Under the pieces are notes generated by a model. That model searched no databases and was not told where the DNA came from. It was given only the letters and a program-made list of their open reading frames with translations. From JBJENW01 sp051880395 (GTDB lineage Bacteria; Bacillota; Clostridia; Lachnospirales; Lachnospiraceae), in assembly GCA_051880395.1 (NCBI GenBank), contig JBJENW010000068.1, positions 1 to 20,893 on the forward strand: 20,893 nt of DNA. The letters run 5' to 3'. Shown here one piece after another: positions 1 through 6,884 of the stretch; position 1 is the first letter of the stretch; each line of letters starts with the position of its first letter. The position numbers were made by a program, and so were the translations under genes.

Positions 1-214
1 AAACGCTCCCCTCCAAACTCGACTTCATTTCTGTCTAGCCAGATCTGTACCCTCCACCCCTGTCGCTGTGTCCGCCGGATACTGGAAACGTCCGCGTAGG
101 AAATCCCCCTCAGTTGAGATATTTTTCGTCAAAATCCCCAAAAAGTGGTGGCTACGAAAATGCAGAGGGAGGTCAATAAAGCAGAACCCGCAAAGACTTA
201 CGCCCATATAAAGC
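1..214 (-). ncRNA. Possible structured noncoding RNA, family not identified, runs off the left edge
   Basis: This gene-free stretch is about 50% GC, while the adjoining promoter region (241-300) is near 32%, which is unusual for an intergenic region here. On the minus strand it is rich in short G runs and C runs that can pair at a distance, for example an 8-bp pairing (with two G-U pairs) between about 162-169 and about 50-57. It also contains a local CGGA/TCCG hairpin near 76-94 and an 8-bp palindrome CAGATCTG near 41-48. A weak -10 candidate (TACAAT, 221-226 on the minus strand) would start transcription near 214. The only reading frame (25-207, minus) has no ribosome site and does not resemble a known protein. 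raiA-motif RNA and 6S RNA are classes to test; I could not match either from memory. The strand and the ends are inferred. Confidence 0.3.
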
Positions 215-258
215 GCAAAGATTGTATAAAAAGTAACAGATGTTTCGTGTAATCAGGC

Positions 259-288
259 TTGTCTTTTTCGACTTATCTGTGTTATGAT
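259..288 (+). promoter_or_regulatory. Sigma-A-type promoter of the PHP-domain gene
   Basis: A -35-like TTGTCT (259-264) and a -10-like TATGAT (283-288) are separated by 18 bp in an AT-rich stretch. The predicted start near 295 would leave a leader of under 30 nt before the ATG at 323. This is a motif reading only. Confidence 0.5.
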
Positions 289-322
289 ACAAAGTAAAAA
301 GTGAACTAGGAGGAATTATTTT

Positions 323-1168
323 ATGAAAAAAATTGATTTGCACGTTCATTCTACTGCTTCAGACGGGACTTATACTCCGGAAGAATTAGTGGAACTGGCA
401 AAGATCAAAGATTTAGCCGCTTTTGCGCTGACAGACCATGATACAACCGCTGGAATCAATGCCGCTTCGAAAGCTGCAGAAGGCACCGGAATCGAATTGA
501 TCCCGGGTGTAGAATTGTCCTGTGATTTTGAAGGAACTGAAATCCATATGGTCGGTCTTTTCATTGATCCAAATGACGAAAAATTGAACACTGTGCTTGC
601 CGATTTTCGTGACAACCGCGATAATCGAAATGTAAAAATGATCGAAAATCTAAAAAACGAAGGATTTCCAATCGAACTTGATGCAATCGCAGCTGAATTC
701 CCGGACTGCGTTCTGACACGTGCCCACATTGCACGCTACCTGGTGAATCATCAACTTGTAAAAGATATGGAAACCGTCTTTTCTACGTATATTGGAGATG
801 GATGTCGTTGCTATGTAGCGCGCGAAAAGATCACTCCATTTGATGCAATCTCTTTGATTCATGATGCAGGCGGACTCGCGATTCTGGCACACCCTCTTTT
901 ATATCATTTAAACACAGACCGTCTGAAAAAGCTGGTGAAAGATTTAACCGAAAGCGGACTCGACGGCATGGAAGCGGTTTACTCCACGTTTTCTCCGAAT
1001 GATATGAAAAATATGAAAGAACTGGCAAGGGAAAACAATCTGCTTGTCAGCGGCGGCTCCGATTTTCACGGTTCTAATAAGCCGTATATTCAGTTGGGCA
1101 GTGGTCGTGGTTCGCTGTTTGTACCATACAGTCTATTGGAAAAAATGAAGGAACGTCTTTCAAAATAA
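323..1168 (+). CDS. PHP-domain metal-dependent phosphoesterase (TrpH/YciV-like)
   Basis: This 281-residue cytoplasmic protein has the full metal-site pattern of the PHP superfamily: HVH at residues 7-9, D14, DHD at 38-40, E64 in GVELS, H75, H135 in TRAH, H190 in AHP and DFH at 247-249. Characterised relatives of this TrpH/YciV type hydrolyse 3',5'-nucleoside bisphosphates or trim the 5' ends of RNA with a trinuclear metal centre. The length is normal for the family, and the exact substrate cannot be read from the sequence. The start is fixed by AGGAGG at 308-313, nine bases before the ATG. It is the only plus-strand gene in the window. It has its own promoter and ends in a terminator shared with the convergent glgA, so it is probably monocistronic. 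Confidence 0.88.
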   Translation: MKKIDLHVHSTASDGTYTPEELVELAKIKDLAAFALTDHDTTAGINAASKAAEGTGIELIPGVELSCDFEGTEIHMVGLFIDPNDEKLNTVLADFRDNRDNRNVKMIENLKNEGFPIELDAIAAEFPDCVLTRAHIARYLVNHQLVKDMETVFSTYIGDGCRCYVAREKITPFDAISLIHDAGGLAILAHPLLYHLNTDRLKKLVKDLTESGLDGMEAVYSTFSPNDMKNMKELARENNLLVSGGSDFHGSNKPYIQLGSGRGSLFVPYSLLEKMKERLSK

Positions 1169-1184
1169 AAGAAAAGAAAAGGAA

Positions 1185-1217
1185 AACAGGAACTGACCTT
1201 TCAGTTCCTGTTTTTTT
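1185..1217. terminator. Bidirectional intrinsic terminator between the PHP gene and glgA
   Basis: A perfect 12-bp stem (AACAGGAACTGA, 1185-1196, with its complement at 1201-1212) has a 4-base loop. On the plus strand seven T residues run from 1211 to 1217. On the minus strand the stem is followed by a T-rich tract complementary to the A-rich 1163-1184. It serves both convergent genes, and the glgA stop codon (1216-1218) overlaps the plus-strand T tract. Confidence 0.9.
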
Positions 1218-2661
1218 ATCTGACTAACGAATCATATAATTTTTCATATTCCCTTGCTGATTTTTTCCACGAAAAATCAGCTCGCATACAACGTCTGGAC
1301 ATGGCATCCCACTCTGTTCTGTGAAACCGAAACACATTTGCAGCATAGCGAATCATATGCATCATCTCATGCGCATTGTAATTACGAAATCCGAATCCGG
1401 TTCCGGTTCCTTCAAATTCATTGTATGGTTCCACGGTATCTTTGAGACCGCCTGTCTCTCGAACCATCGGCACTGCGCCATAACGCATGGCGATCAACTG
1501 GCTCAGTCCACACGGCTCAAACAAAGACGGCATCAAAAAGGCATCACAACCGGCATAAATTCGATGTGCTTCCGCTTCCGAATACCCCTGTGTCAGACCA
1601 ACCTGATCCGGATGCCGCCAGGCAAGATCTTTAAAATAATTGAGATACTTGTCCTCTCCGCTGCCAGATATCACAAGCTGGATTTTTTTATTAGATAAAA
1701 TCTCATCCATCACCGGCATCAGAAGATCGATTCCTTTTTGTTCCGTCATACGAGACACCATACCGATCAGAAATGCATCGTTATGTTTCGGCAGCTGAAA
1801 TTTTTTTTGCAAGGCGGCTTTGTTCGCGCGTTTTCCCACTTTGTAAGTGTGAACGTCAAATTTTCGTTTTAAAGCATCATCTGTCTTTGGATTAAAGACC
1901 TCTTGATCGATCCCGTTTAAAATTCCAGATAAATCCCTGCCTCTTTTTCGAAGAATGCCGTCTAAGCCTTCGCCGCCTTCCTGTGTGCAGATTTCATTCA
2001 CATAATTCATACTGACGGTTGTGACTTTATCTGCATATGCGATTCCGCCTTTGAGATAATCGCCATCCCCGTAACATTCTAACCCGTCCGCTCCGAAGCA
2101 GGAATCCGGAAGCCCTGTGATATTTTTGACTGCACCAAGCTCCCAGCGTCCCTGATAGCGGATATTATGAATGGTGAAGATGGTCTTTATATTCGCATAA
2201 AATGGATCTTTTTTAAATTCTGTCTGTAAATATGCCGGAATCAACGCAGCCTGCCAATCGTGACAATGAATAATGTCCGCTTGAAAATCCAGTGCTTTTA
2301 AGGATTGTAATACCGCCTTGTCAAAAAAAGCAAATTTTTCTAAATCCTCATGAAGCATATGATAAGGTGCATCCCCGTTAAAATAGTATTCACTGTCTAC
2401 AAAATAACAGGGAATTCCTTCATATTCCATTTCTAAAATACCGGCATATTGTTCGCGCCAGCCTAAATGTGTATAAAAATGTGTCCGATACTTCAGTTTC
2501 TTCTCCCATTTTTTATCCATACAGGCATATTTCGGTAACATCACCCGCACGTCATACTTTTTCTTGTCAAACATTTTTGGAAGCGCACCCACTACATCTG
2601 CTAATCCGCCTGTTTTGATAAACGGAAATGCCTCGGATGCGGCAAATAATACTTTGATCAT
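1216..2661 (-). CDS. glgA: Glycogen synthase (ADP-glucose type, GT5)
   Basis: GlgA transfers glucose from ADP-glucose to the growing alpha-1,4-glucan in glycogen synthesis. From the chosen start the protein has 481 residues, the usual bacterial size, and begins MIKVLFAASEAFPF. The nucleotide-sugar loop KTGGLADVVGALP lies at about residues 16-28. HCHDWQAALIP and the IHNIRYQG motif belong to the N-terminal Rossmann domain. In the C-terminal domain SRMTEQKGIDL, ISGSGED and FEPCGLSQL are the standard GT-B donor-site motifs. An in-frame ATG at 2715 would add 18 residues, but it overlaps the -10 element of the likely promoter and lacks a ribosome site, so the start at 2661 is preferred; its own ribosome site (GGGGG, about 12 bases upstream) is weak. 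No other glg gene is adjacent. spo0A lies just upstream with no clear terminator between, so read-through is possible. Confidence 0.95.
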   Translation of the reverse strand: MIKVLFAASEAFPFIKTGGLADVVGALPKMFDKKKYDVRVMLPKYACMDKKWEKKLKYRTHFYTHLGWREQYAGILEMEYEGIPCYFVDSEYYFNGDAPYHMLHEDLEKFAFFDKAVLQSLKALDFQADIIHCHDWQAALIPAYLQTEFKKDPFYANIKTIFTIHNIRYQGRWELGAVKNITGLPDSCFGADGLECYGDGDYLKGGIAYADKVTTVSMNYVNEICTQEGGEGLDGILRKRGRDLSGILNGIDQEVFNPKTDDALKRKFDVHTYKVGKRANKAALQKKFQLPKHNDAFLIGMVSRMTEQKGIDLLMPVMDEILSNKKIQLVISGSGEDKYLNYFKDLAWRHPDQVGLTQGYSEAEAHRIYAGCDAFLMPSLFEPCGLSQLIAMRYGAVPMVRETGGLKDTVEPYNEFEGTGTGFGFRNYNAHEMMHMIRYAANVFRFHRTEWDAMSRRCMRADFSWKKSAREYEKLYDSLVR

Positions 2662-2713
2662 GTTTGTTCTGTACCCCCATATCTGAAAATTGCATAAAAT
2701 TACTATTTTTTTC

Positions 2714-2741
2714 ATTATACAGGATATTGAAAAAAAGTCTA
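2714..2741 (-). promoter_or_regulatory. Probable promoter of glgA
   Basis: On the minus strand, TAGACT (2736-2741) is followed after 16 bp by a perfect TATAAT (2714-2719). Transcription would start near 2707 and leave a leader of about 45 nt before the ATG at 2661. It lies within the short spo0A-glgA gap, so glgA can be expressed separately from spo0A. Confidence 0.5.
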
Positions 2742-2768
2742 GACATTCAGCGGTTTTTTCTGCATTTT

Positions 2769-3572
2769 TTATGCATGTAATTTGTACTCCAACCGAATTT
2801 TGTCGGCAATTAACGCAATAAATTCTGAATTTGTCGGTTTCCCTTTTCCGTTATTAATGGTATAGCCAAATAATTCATCGATCGTATCCATTTTTCCGCG
2901 GCTCCATGCCACTTCGATGGCGTGACGTATTGCACGCTCTACACGGCTTGAAGTCGTTTGATACCGTTTGGCAATGGTCGGATACAAAATCTTTGTAATC
3001 GAGTTTAACATATCCATATCATTGACCGACATGATGATTGCCTCCCGCAAGTACTGATACCCTTTGATGTGGGCCGGTACACCAATCTCATGTATGATAT
3101 CCGTCACTTCTGTTTCTAAATTTCGCTCCATGAATGTTTCCTGTTTTTCATAAGCATTTACCTTTCGCAGTTCGCTGCCTGTGGTGCGCGCCGGGCGTTT
3201 CTGAATATTTTTGATCCGATTGATCACCATATCATTGTCAAATGGTTTCATAATATAATAATCCGCGCCAAGCTGAAAGGCATCTTCTGTGATCTTTTCC
3301 TGTCCGATCGCACTGATCATAATAAACGTCGGACGTTTTTTTATCTTCGAATCGTGGTTGATGCGGTCTAATACCCCGAGACCGTCTAATTTTGGCATCA
3401 CAATGTCAAGCAGAACCACATCCGGTTCTTTTTCGTCAATCATCTGACATGCTTCCTCTCCATTTTTCGCTGTACCAACCACTTCTAATTCACTGTCACT
3501 GCGGATGATATTTGCCAGTAATTGCACCATCCTTTCATTATCATCTGCAATTGCTACTTTTAATTTACTCAT
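2769..3572 (-). CDS. spo0A: Sporulation master response regulator Spo0A
   Basis: This 267-residue protein has an N-terminal receiver domain (about 1-125) with the acidic pair D10/D11, phosphoacceptor D56 in LLDIVMP, S87 and K109 in the MKPF motif. A linker (about 126-149) leads to the Spo0A-specific DNA-binding domain (about 150-267), whose recognition-helix region SSRVERAIRHAIEVAW lies at about 208-223. Phosphorylated Spo0A binds 0A boxes (TGTCGAA) and switches on sporulation. In clostridia it is usually phosphorylated directly by orphan histidine kinases, none of which is encoded here. The start has a strong AGGAGGAG site. spoIVB, often next to spo0A, is absent; the upstream neighbour is an unrelated secreted protein. 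All residues needed for activity are present. Confidence 0.97.
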   Translation of the reverse strand: MSKLKVAIADDNERMVQLLANIIRSDSELEVVGTAKNGEEACQMIDEKEPDVVLLDIVMPKLDGLGVLDRINHDSKIKKRPTFIMISAIGQEKITEDAFQLGADYYIMKPFDNDMVINRIKNIQKRPARTTGSELRKVNAYEKQETFMERNLETEVTDIIHEIGVPAHIKGYQYLREAIIMSVNDMDMLNSITKILYPTIAKRYQTTSSRVERAIRHAIEVAWSRGKMDTIDELFGYTINNGKGKPTNSEFIALIADKIRLEYKLHA

Positions 3573-3643
3573 AAAACTCCTCCTACTCTCTACGCAAACG
3601 CTGTCTTTTTTAACTGTTTCGCACCTTCCGAACAGTTATCCTT

Positions 3644-3672
3644 ATTATACGTTTCCTTTTGTGATTCTTCAA
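3644..3672 (-). promoter_or_regulatory. Proximal spo0A promoter
   Basis: On the minus strand, TTGAAG (3667-3672), a 17-bp spacer and a perfect TATAAT (3644-3649) form a sigma-A-type promoter. The leader to the ATG at 3572 would be about 65 nt. No convincing sigma-H promoter was found by eye in the intergenic region. Confidence 0.55.
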
Positions 3673-3691
3673 CAATATCCGTTCTACGAAT

Positions 3692-3698
3692 TTTGACA
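3692..3698 (-). promoter_or_regulatory. Variant 0A box upstream of the proximal spo0A promoter
   Basis: TGTCAAA on the minus strand differs from the 0A-box consensus TGTCGAA by one base and lies about 20 bp upstream of the -35 element at 3667-3672, a position suited to activation. A single 7-bp near-match can easily be chance. Confidence 0.3.
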
Positions 3699-3769
3699 AT
3701 ACACGCGCTCTTCTCTTCGAAGAATGATACATTTTGTAGTTTTATCGCTTTAACAAATGTACTATACTT

Positions 3770-3815
3770 ATCATATAGGAAAGAATTGGTTAAAATTTGT
3801 CGAAGATTGTCGGTT
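3770..3815 (-). promoter_or_regulatory. Tandem 0A boxes with a downstream -10: candidate Spo0A-controlled distal promoter
   Basis: Two 0A-box sequences read on the plus strand, a perfect TGTCGAA (3799-3805) and TGTCGGT (3809-3815), lie exactly 10 bp apart, the spacing at which Spo0A binds cooperatively. On the minus strand the proximal box supplies a -35-like TCGACA, followed after about 23 bp by TATGAT (3770-3775). The B. subtilis spoIIG promoter, activated by Spo0A, has the same plan with a 22-bp spacer. The target would be spo0A itself, with a leader of about 190 nt. The stretch 3573-3881 otherwise holds only the proximal promoter and a terminator. Confidence 0.5.
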
Positions 3816-3827
3816 AAATTTTAAAAC

Positions 3828-3858
3828 AAAAAGAGTCACCATTGGATGACTCTTTTGT
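3828..3858 (-). terminator. Intrinsic terminator of the fn3 protein gene
   Basis: The stem AAAAGAGTCA (3830-3839) pairs with TGACTCTTTT (3848-3857) around an 8-base loop, with a further C-G pair beyond a bulge. On the minus strand it is followed by GTTTTAAAATTT. It lies 24 bases past the stop codon at 3882 and just before the tandem 0A boxes, and so insulates spo0A from its upstream neighbour. Confidence 0.7.
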
Positions 3859-3881
3859 TATTTCTATCTATTTCTTCATTT

Positions 3882-5249
3882 TTAGTGATAGGTCAAATAT
3901 ACGGAAGTATCCGGTTCTGCACTATATGTCTTTGTCCCGACTTTTTTGTTTGCTACAACAGTGTAATAATAACGTTTGGAAATCGAATTTCCGCGGGTTG
4001 TGTAAGTTCTTGCCGTTGTTGTCGCAAGCTTTTTGCCTTTTGTTTTTCCATTCTCAGAACGATAGATCGTATAGCTGGTAGCTCCAGTCACTTTTGACCA
4101 TGTCAAGGTATTAACTTTTCCACCATCGCTGCCCTTTAAGGTTACTTTTGTTGGTTTTCCGGCAATATAGGAGTATGCGGACCATGCGCCATATACTTTC
4201 TTACCATTTACTTTTACATAACCACGCATACGTACTTTGTAGAACATACCATCTTTTACTTTTTTCTTGTTTGCACGCAATACATTGTTCGTACCGGAAC
4301 CGCTGTCTACTTTTTTCCATTTCTTTCCGGATGGCGCATATGCTTCATACTGATAGCCGACTACACCTGTCAGTTCTTTACATTTGATCGCAGCACCGTT
4401 TCTTGTATCAAAAAATGGGCAGGATACGCCTGTTGCTTTTGCCGGTTTCGTATATACAGAAATCACTTTTGCGTTATCGCCGCTGGCTTCTGCGTAATAA
4501 TCTCCTGCTTTTTTGTACGGAAGTACCATTACTGCATTCGCCTTGTGATTTTTGATGGTAATCGTAAAGCTGGTTGATTTTGTCGGTTTTGCTTTGATCG
4601 TTTCTTTGCTGTCACCGTAGTATACCATATATCCATCTGCACCGCTCACTTTGCTCCAGGAAACAGTTGCTTTTGTGGTTGTTGTCTTTGTCTGTTTCAG
4701 ACCAGTTACATCTTTATTTGGAGCGGTTACCATGTCAACCTGTGCCGTCCACTCTCCTGCTTTTGTCACAGCAGCTTCGGTCAATGCATTGACGCCGCGC
4801 ACTCTTACTTTATATACCGTTGCAGGTGTTAAAGATCCGCATACACATCCACTCATCTGAGAAATATGTGAAATTGTCTTTCCTCCTCCAACAATCTCGA
4901 TTTGTGTATAAGGATATTCTGTTGCCTTTGTGTATGTAAATGCAATGCTTGTAGCCGGGTTTGATTCAGAATCATAAACCTGCTGCAATCCAAGTACCTG
5001 TGTAGTACCTGTTGCATCTTCTGTCTCAACATCTTCATTCTGCTGAAGCTGTTTGACTGCATCCTCAAGATCAAAAATCTGTGTTTCATTTTCTGTGTCA
5101 GTTTCGGCATCTCCCTGTACGGAAACAACCTGACTTTCTTCTTTCATGATTGCCTGCGGTGCTGCCTGCACTGCAACTGGCTGCAATGCTGTCTCGCCAA
5201 ATAGTACAGCACATGCCAAGCCCAAGCTAAGTAGCTTCTTTCTGTTCAT
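3882..5249 (-). CDS. Secreted protein of four fibronectin type III-like modules, function unknown
   Basis: The protein has 455 residues. A signal peptide with probable cleavage after VQAA (residue 30) is followed by an acidic, Glu/Asp-rich linker (about 36-80). Four fibronectin III-like modules follow at about 83-175, 178-268, 270-364 and 366-455; each has the core W/Y pattern, such as SWSKVSGADGY and TWSKVTGATSYTIYRS. The third ends in a YGAWSAY strand that also occurs as YGSWTSF in the Big2/fn3 protein at 13647. The later modules are lysine-rich. There is no catalytic motif, LPXTG sorting signal, SLH domain or C-terminal membrane segment, so how it stays on the cell, if it does, is unclear. 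AGGAG lies upstream of the ATG. It stands alone between a terminator on each side. It is probably a surface or matrix protein; nothing more specific can be supported. Confidence 0.85.
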   Translation of the reverse strand: MNRKKLLSLGLACAVLFGETALQPVAVQAAPQAIMKEESQVVSVQGDAETDTENETQIFDLEDAVKQLQQNEDVETEDATGTTQVLGLQQVYDSESNPATSIAFTYTKATEYPYTQIEIVGGGKTISHISQMSGCVCGSLTPATVYKVRVRGVNALTEAAVTKAGEWTAQVDMVTAPNKDVTGLKQTKTTTTKATVSWSKVSGADGYMVYYGDSKETIKAKPTKSTSFTITIKNHKANAVMVLPYKKAGDYYAEASGDNAKVISVYTKPAKATGVSCPFFDTRNGAAIKCKELTGVVGYQYEAYAPSGKKWKKVDSGSGTNNVLRANKKKVKDGMFYKVRMRGYVKVNGKKVYGAWSAYSYIAGKPTKVTLKGSDGGKVNTLTWSKVTGATSYTIYRSENGKTKGKKLATTTARTYTTRGNSISKRYYYTVVANKKVGTKTYSAEPDTSVYLTYH

Positions 5250-5348
5250 ACATTTTCTCCTTTTCTTCCTTAATTAATCTGTTTTTTCTGCCGTTCACAT
5301 TTTGGTTTACATCTTTATTATTTATTGTAACTGTTTGTTCCCCAAAAA

Positions 5349-5378
5349 TATAGATGGAAAAAAGTCCTATGCTGTCAA
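5349..5378 (-). promoter_or_regulatory. Tentative promoter of the fn3 protein gene
   Basis: A perfect TTGACA (5373-5378, minus strand) is followed by the weak -10-like TCTATA after 18 bp or TATATT after 20 bp. The -35 element overlaps the T tract of the upstream operon's terminator. The leader would be about 90 nt. The -10 is poor, so the call is tentative. Confidence 0.35.
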
Positions 5379-5422
5379 AAAAAGCCGCTTGTTTTGATTT
5401 ATTTTCCGAAAACAAGCGACTT
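5377..5422 (-). terminator. Intrinsic terminator of the sodium-pump decarboxylase operon
   Basis: The arms 5382-5395 and 5409-5422 (AAGCCGCTTGTTTT against AAAACAAGCGACTT) pair at 13 of 14 positions. On the minus strand they lead into seven T residues (5383-5377). The hairpin begins about 29 bases after the oadA stop codon and closes the five-gene operon. Confidence 0.85.
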
Positions 5423-5450
5423 ATTTTATCATTTTATCCCTGTAATCATT

Positions 5451-6872
5451 TTAAACCGGATAAGCTCCATTTTCTGTATCCGCAACGGTCGTATCTACCT
5501 TCTTCTGCTGTGCCTCACGGTACTTGAAAAATTCGGTTGCTACCTGCGGAAACAGTGCGTAAGAGAGAACGTCCTCGTCCTGCTGCTTGTACTGTTTCAT
5601 CTCCGCCTCCAATTTATCCAGCTCCGGCTCTAACAGATCGGCCGGACGGCAGGTAATCGTCTGTGCTTTTTCTTCCGGCGTCAGAACTTTATCCACCACT
5701 TCCTGGTTAAACGGTTTGACAGTCTGTCCATATTTTCCCATCAGCACGTCTTTTGTCTCTTTTGTCGCTACTTTATATCGTTCGCCCATCAATACGTTAA
5801 AGACGGACTGCGTACCAACGATCTGAGAAGACGGGGTGACAAGTGGCGGCTCACCGAGGTCTTTTCGCACACGCGGCACTTCGGCAAGCACTTCTTCAAA
5901 TTTATCCTCTTTGCCTTGCTCTTTCAACTGGGAAAGCAGATTGGATAACATTCCACCCGGTACCTGGTATAACAGCGTTTTGATGTTGACACCGAGTACT
6001 TTTGGATTCATCAGACCGCTCTCTAAGCACTCTTCGCGCATCGGGCGGAAATAATCGGCAATCTCTGCCAACAGATTCTGATCGAGTCCGGTGTCGTATT
6101 CTGTATCTTTGAATGCTTCGACCATCACTTCGGTTGCCGGCTGACTGGTTCCAAGTGCAAACGGTGACATTGCCGTATCGATGATGTCACAGCCCGCTTC
6201 TACCGCTTTCATATACGTCATGGACGCCACACCACTGGTGTAATGGGTATGCAGTTCAATCGGAAGTTTGGTTGCTGATTTCAGTGCAGCGATCAGTTCT
6301 TCTGCTTTCTTTGGCACCAGAAGACCTGCCATATCTTTGATGCAGAGAGAATCCGCTCCCATGTCCTCTACTCGTTTTGCCATATCCGTCCAATAATCCA
6401 GGGTATACGCATCCCCTAATGTGTAGGACAATGCCACCTGTGCATGTCCTTTTTCTTTATTGCAGGCTGTCACTGCGGTCTGCAGATTTCGGACATCATT
6501 CAGACAGTCGAAAATACGAATGATATCGATGCCGTTTGCAATGGATTTTTGCACAAAATACTCGACCACATCATCTGCATATGGGCGATATCCAAGGATG
6601 TTCTGTCCACGAAACAGCATCTGTAATTTCGTATTTTTAAATCCATCGCGAAGTTTTCTCAAACGATCCCACGGGTCTTCTTTTAAGAAACGCAGGCAGG
6701 CATCAAATGTGGCACCGCCCCAGCACTCTACTGCGTGAAATCCAACTTTATCCATTTTATCAACGATCGGAAGCATCTGTTCTGTGGTCATACGTGTCGC
6801 GATCAGCGACTGGTGTGCATCACGCAGGACAGTCTCCGTGATTTTTAACGGTTTTTTTGTTTGTTCTGACAT
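5451..6872 (-). CDS. oadA: Oxaloacetate decarboxylase alpha subunit / pyruvate carboxyltransferase (5S type), no biotin domain
   Basis: The protein has 473 residues. An HMG-CoA lyase-like TIM barrel (about 8-290) carries metal ligands D18 and H208/H210 (HTH) and the lysine expected to be carbamylated, K179 in IKDMAG. The conserved PYC/OADA C-terminal domain follows (about 300-455). It moves a carboxyl group between oxaloacetate/pyruvate and biotin. Classical OadA from Klebsiella is nearly 600 residues because it ends in a biotinyl domain; this protein stops before one, so the carrier must be the separate 122-residue protein of the operon, as with the transcarboxylase 5S subunit. It is the last gene, 12 bp after oadB, with a GGAGGAG site, and is followed by a strong terminator. 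The direction of the reaction in the cell is not shown by sequence. Confidence 0.93.
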   Translation of the reverse strand: MSEQTKKPLKITETVLRDAHQSLIATRMTTEQMLPIVDKMDKVGFHAVECWGGATFDACLRFLKEDPWDRLRKLRDGFKNTKLQMLFRGQNILGYRPYADDVVEYFVQKSIANGIDIIRIFDCLNDVRNLQTAVTACNKEKGHAQVALSYTLGDAYTLDYWTDMAKRVEDMGADSLCIKDMAGLLVPKKAEELIAALKSATKLPIELHTHYTSGVASMTYMKAVEAGCDIIDTAMSPFALGTSQPATEVMVEAFKDTEYDTGLDQNLLAEIADYFRPMREECLESGLMNPKVLGVNIKTLLYQVPGGMLSNLLSQLKEQGKEDKFEEVLAEVPRVRKDLGEPPLVTPSSQIVGTQSVFNVLMGERYKVATKETKDVLMGKYGQTVKPFNQEVVDKVLTPEEKAQTITCRPADLLEPELDKLEAEMKQYKQQDEDVLSYALFPQVATEFFKYREAQQKKVDTTVADTENGAYPV

Positions 6873-6884
6873 GCTCTCTCCTCC

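Noticed and set aside
25..207. 60-codon minus-strand open frame in the left intergenic region.
   Set aside because: There is no ribosome site and the peptide resembles no known family. The region's composition suits a structured RNA better.
2662..2715. An 18-residue N-terminal extension of GlgA.
   Set aside because: The upstream ATG overlaps a TATAAT promoter element and has no ribosome site, while MIKVLFAASE is the normal start of GlgA proteins.
2701..2768. A possible terminator between spo0A and glgA.
   Set aside because: The only hairpin (TGCAT/ATGCA) has a 5-bp stem followed by A residues on the minus strand. The T run further on follows a palindrome with no loop.
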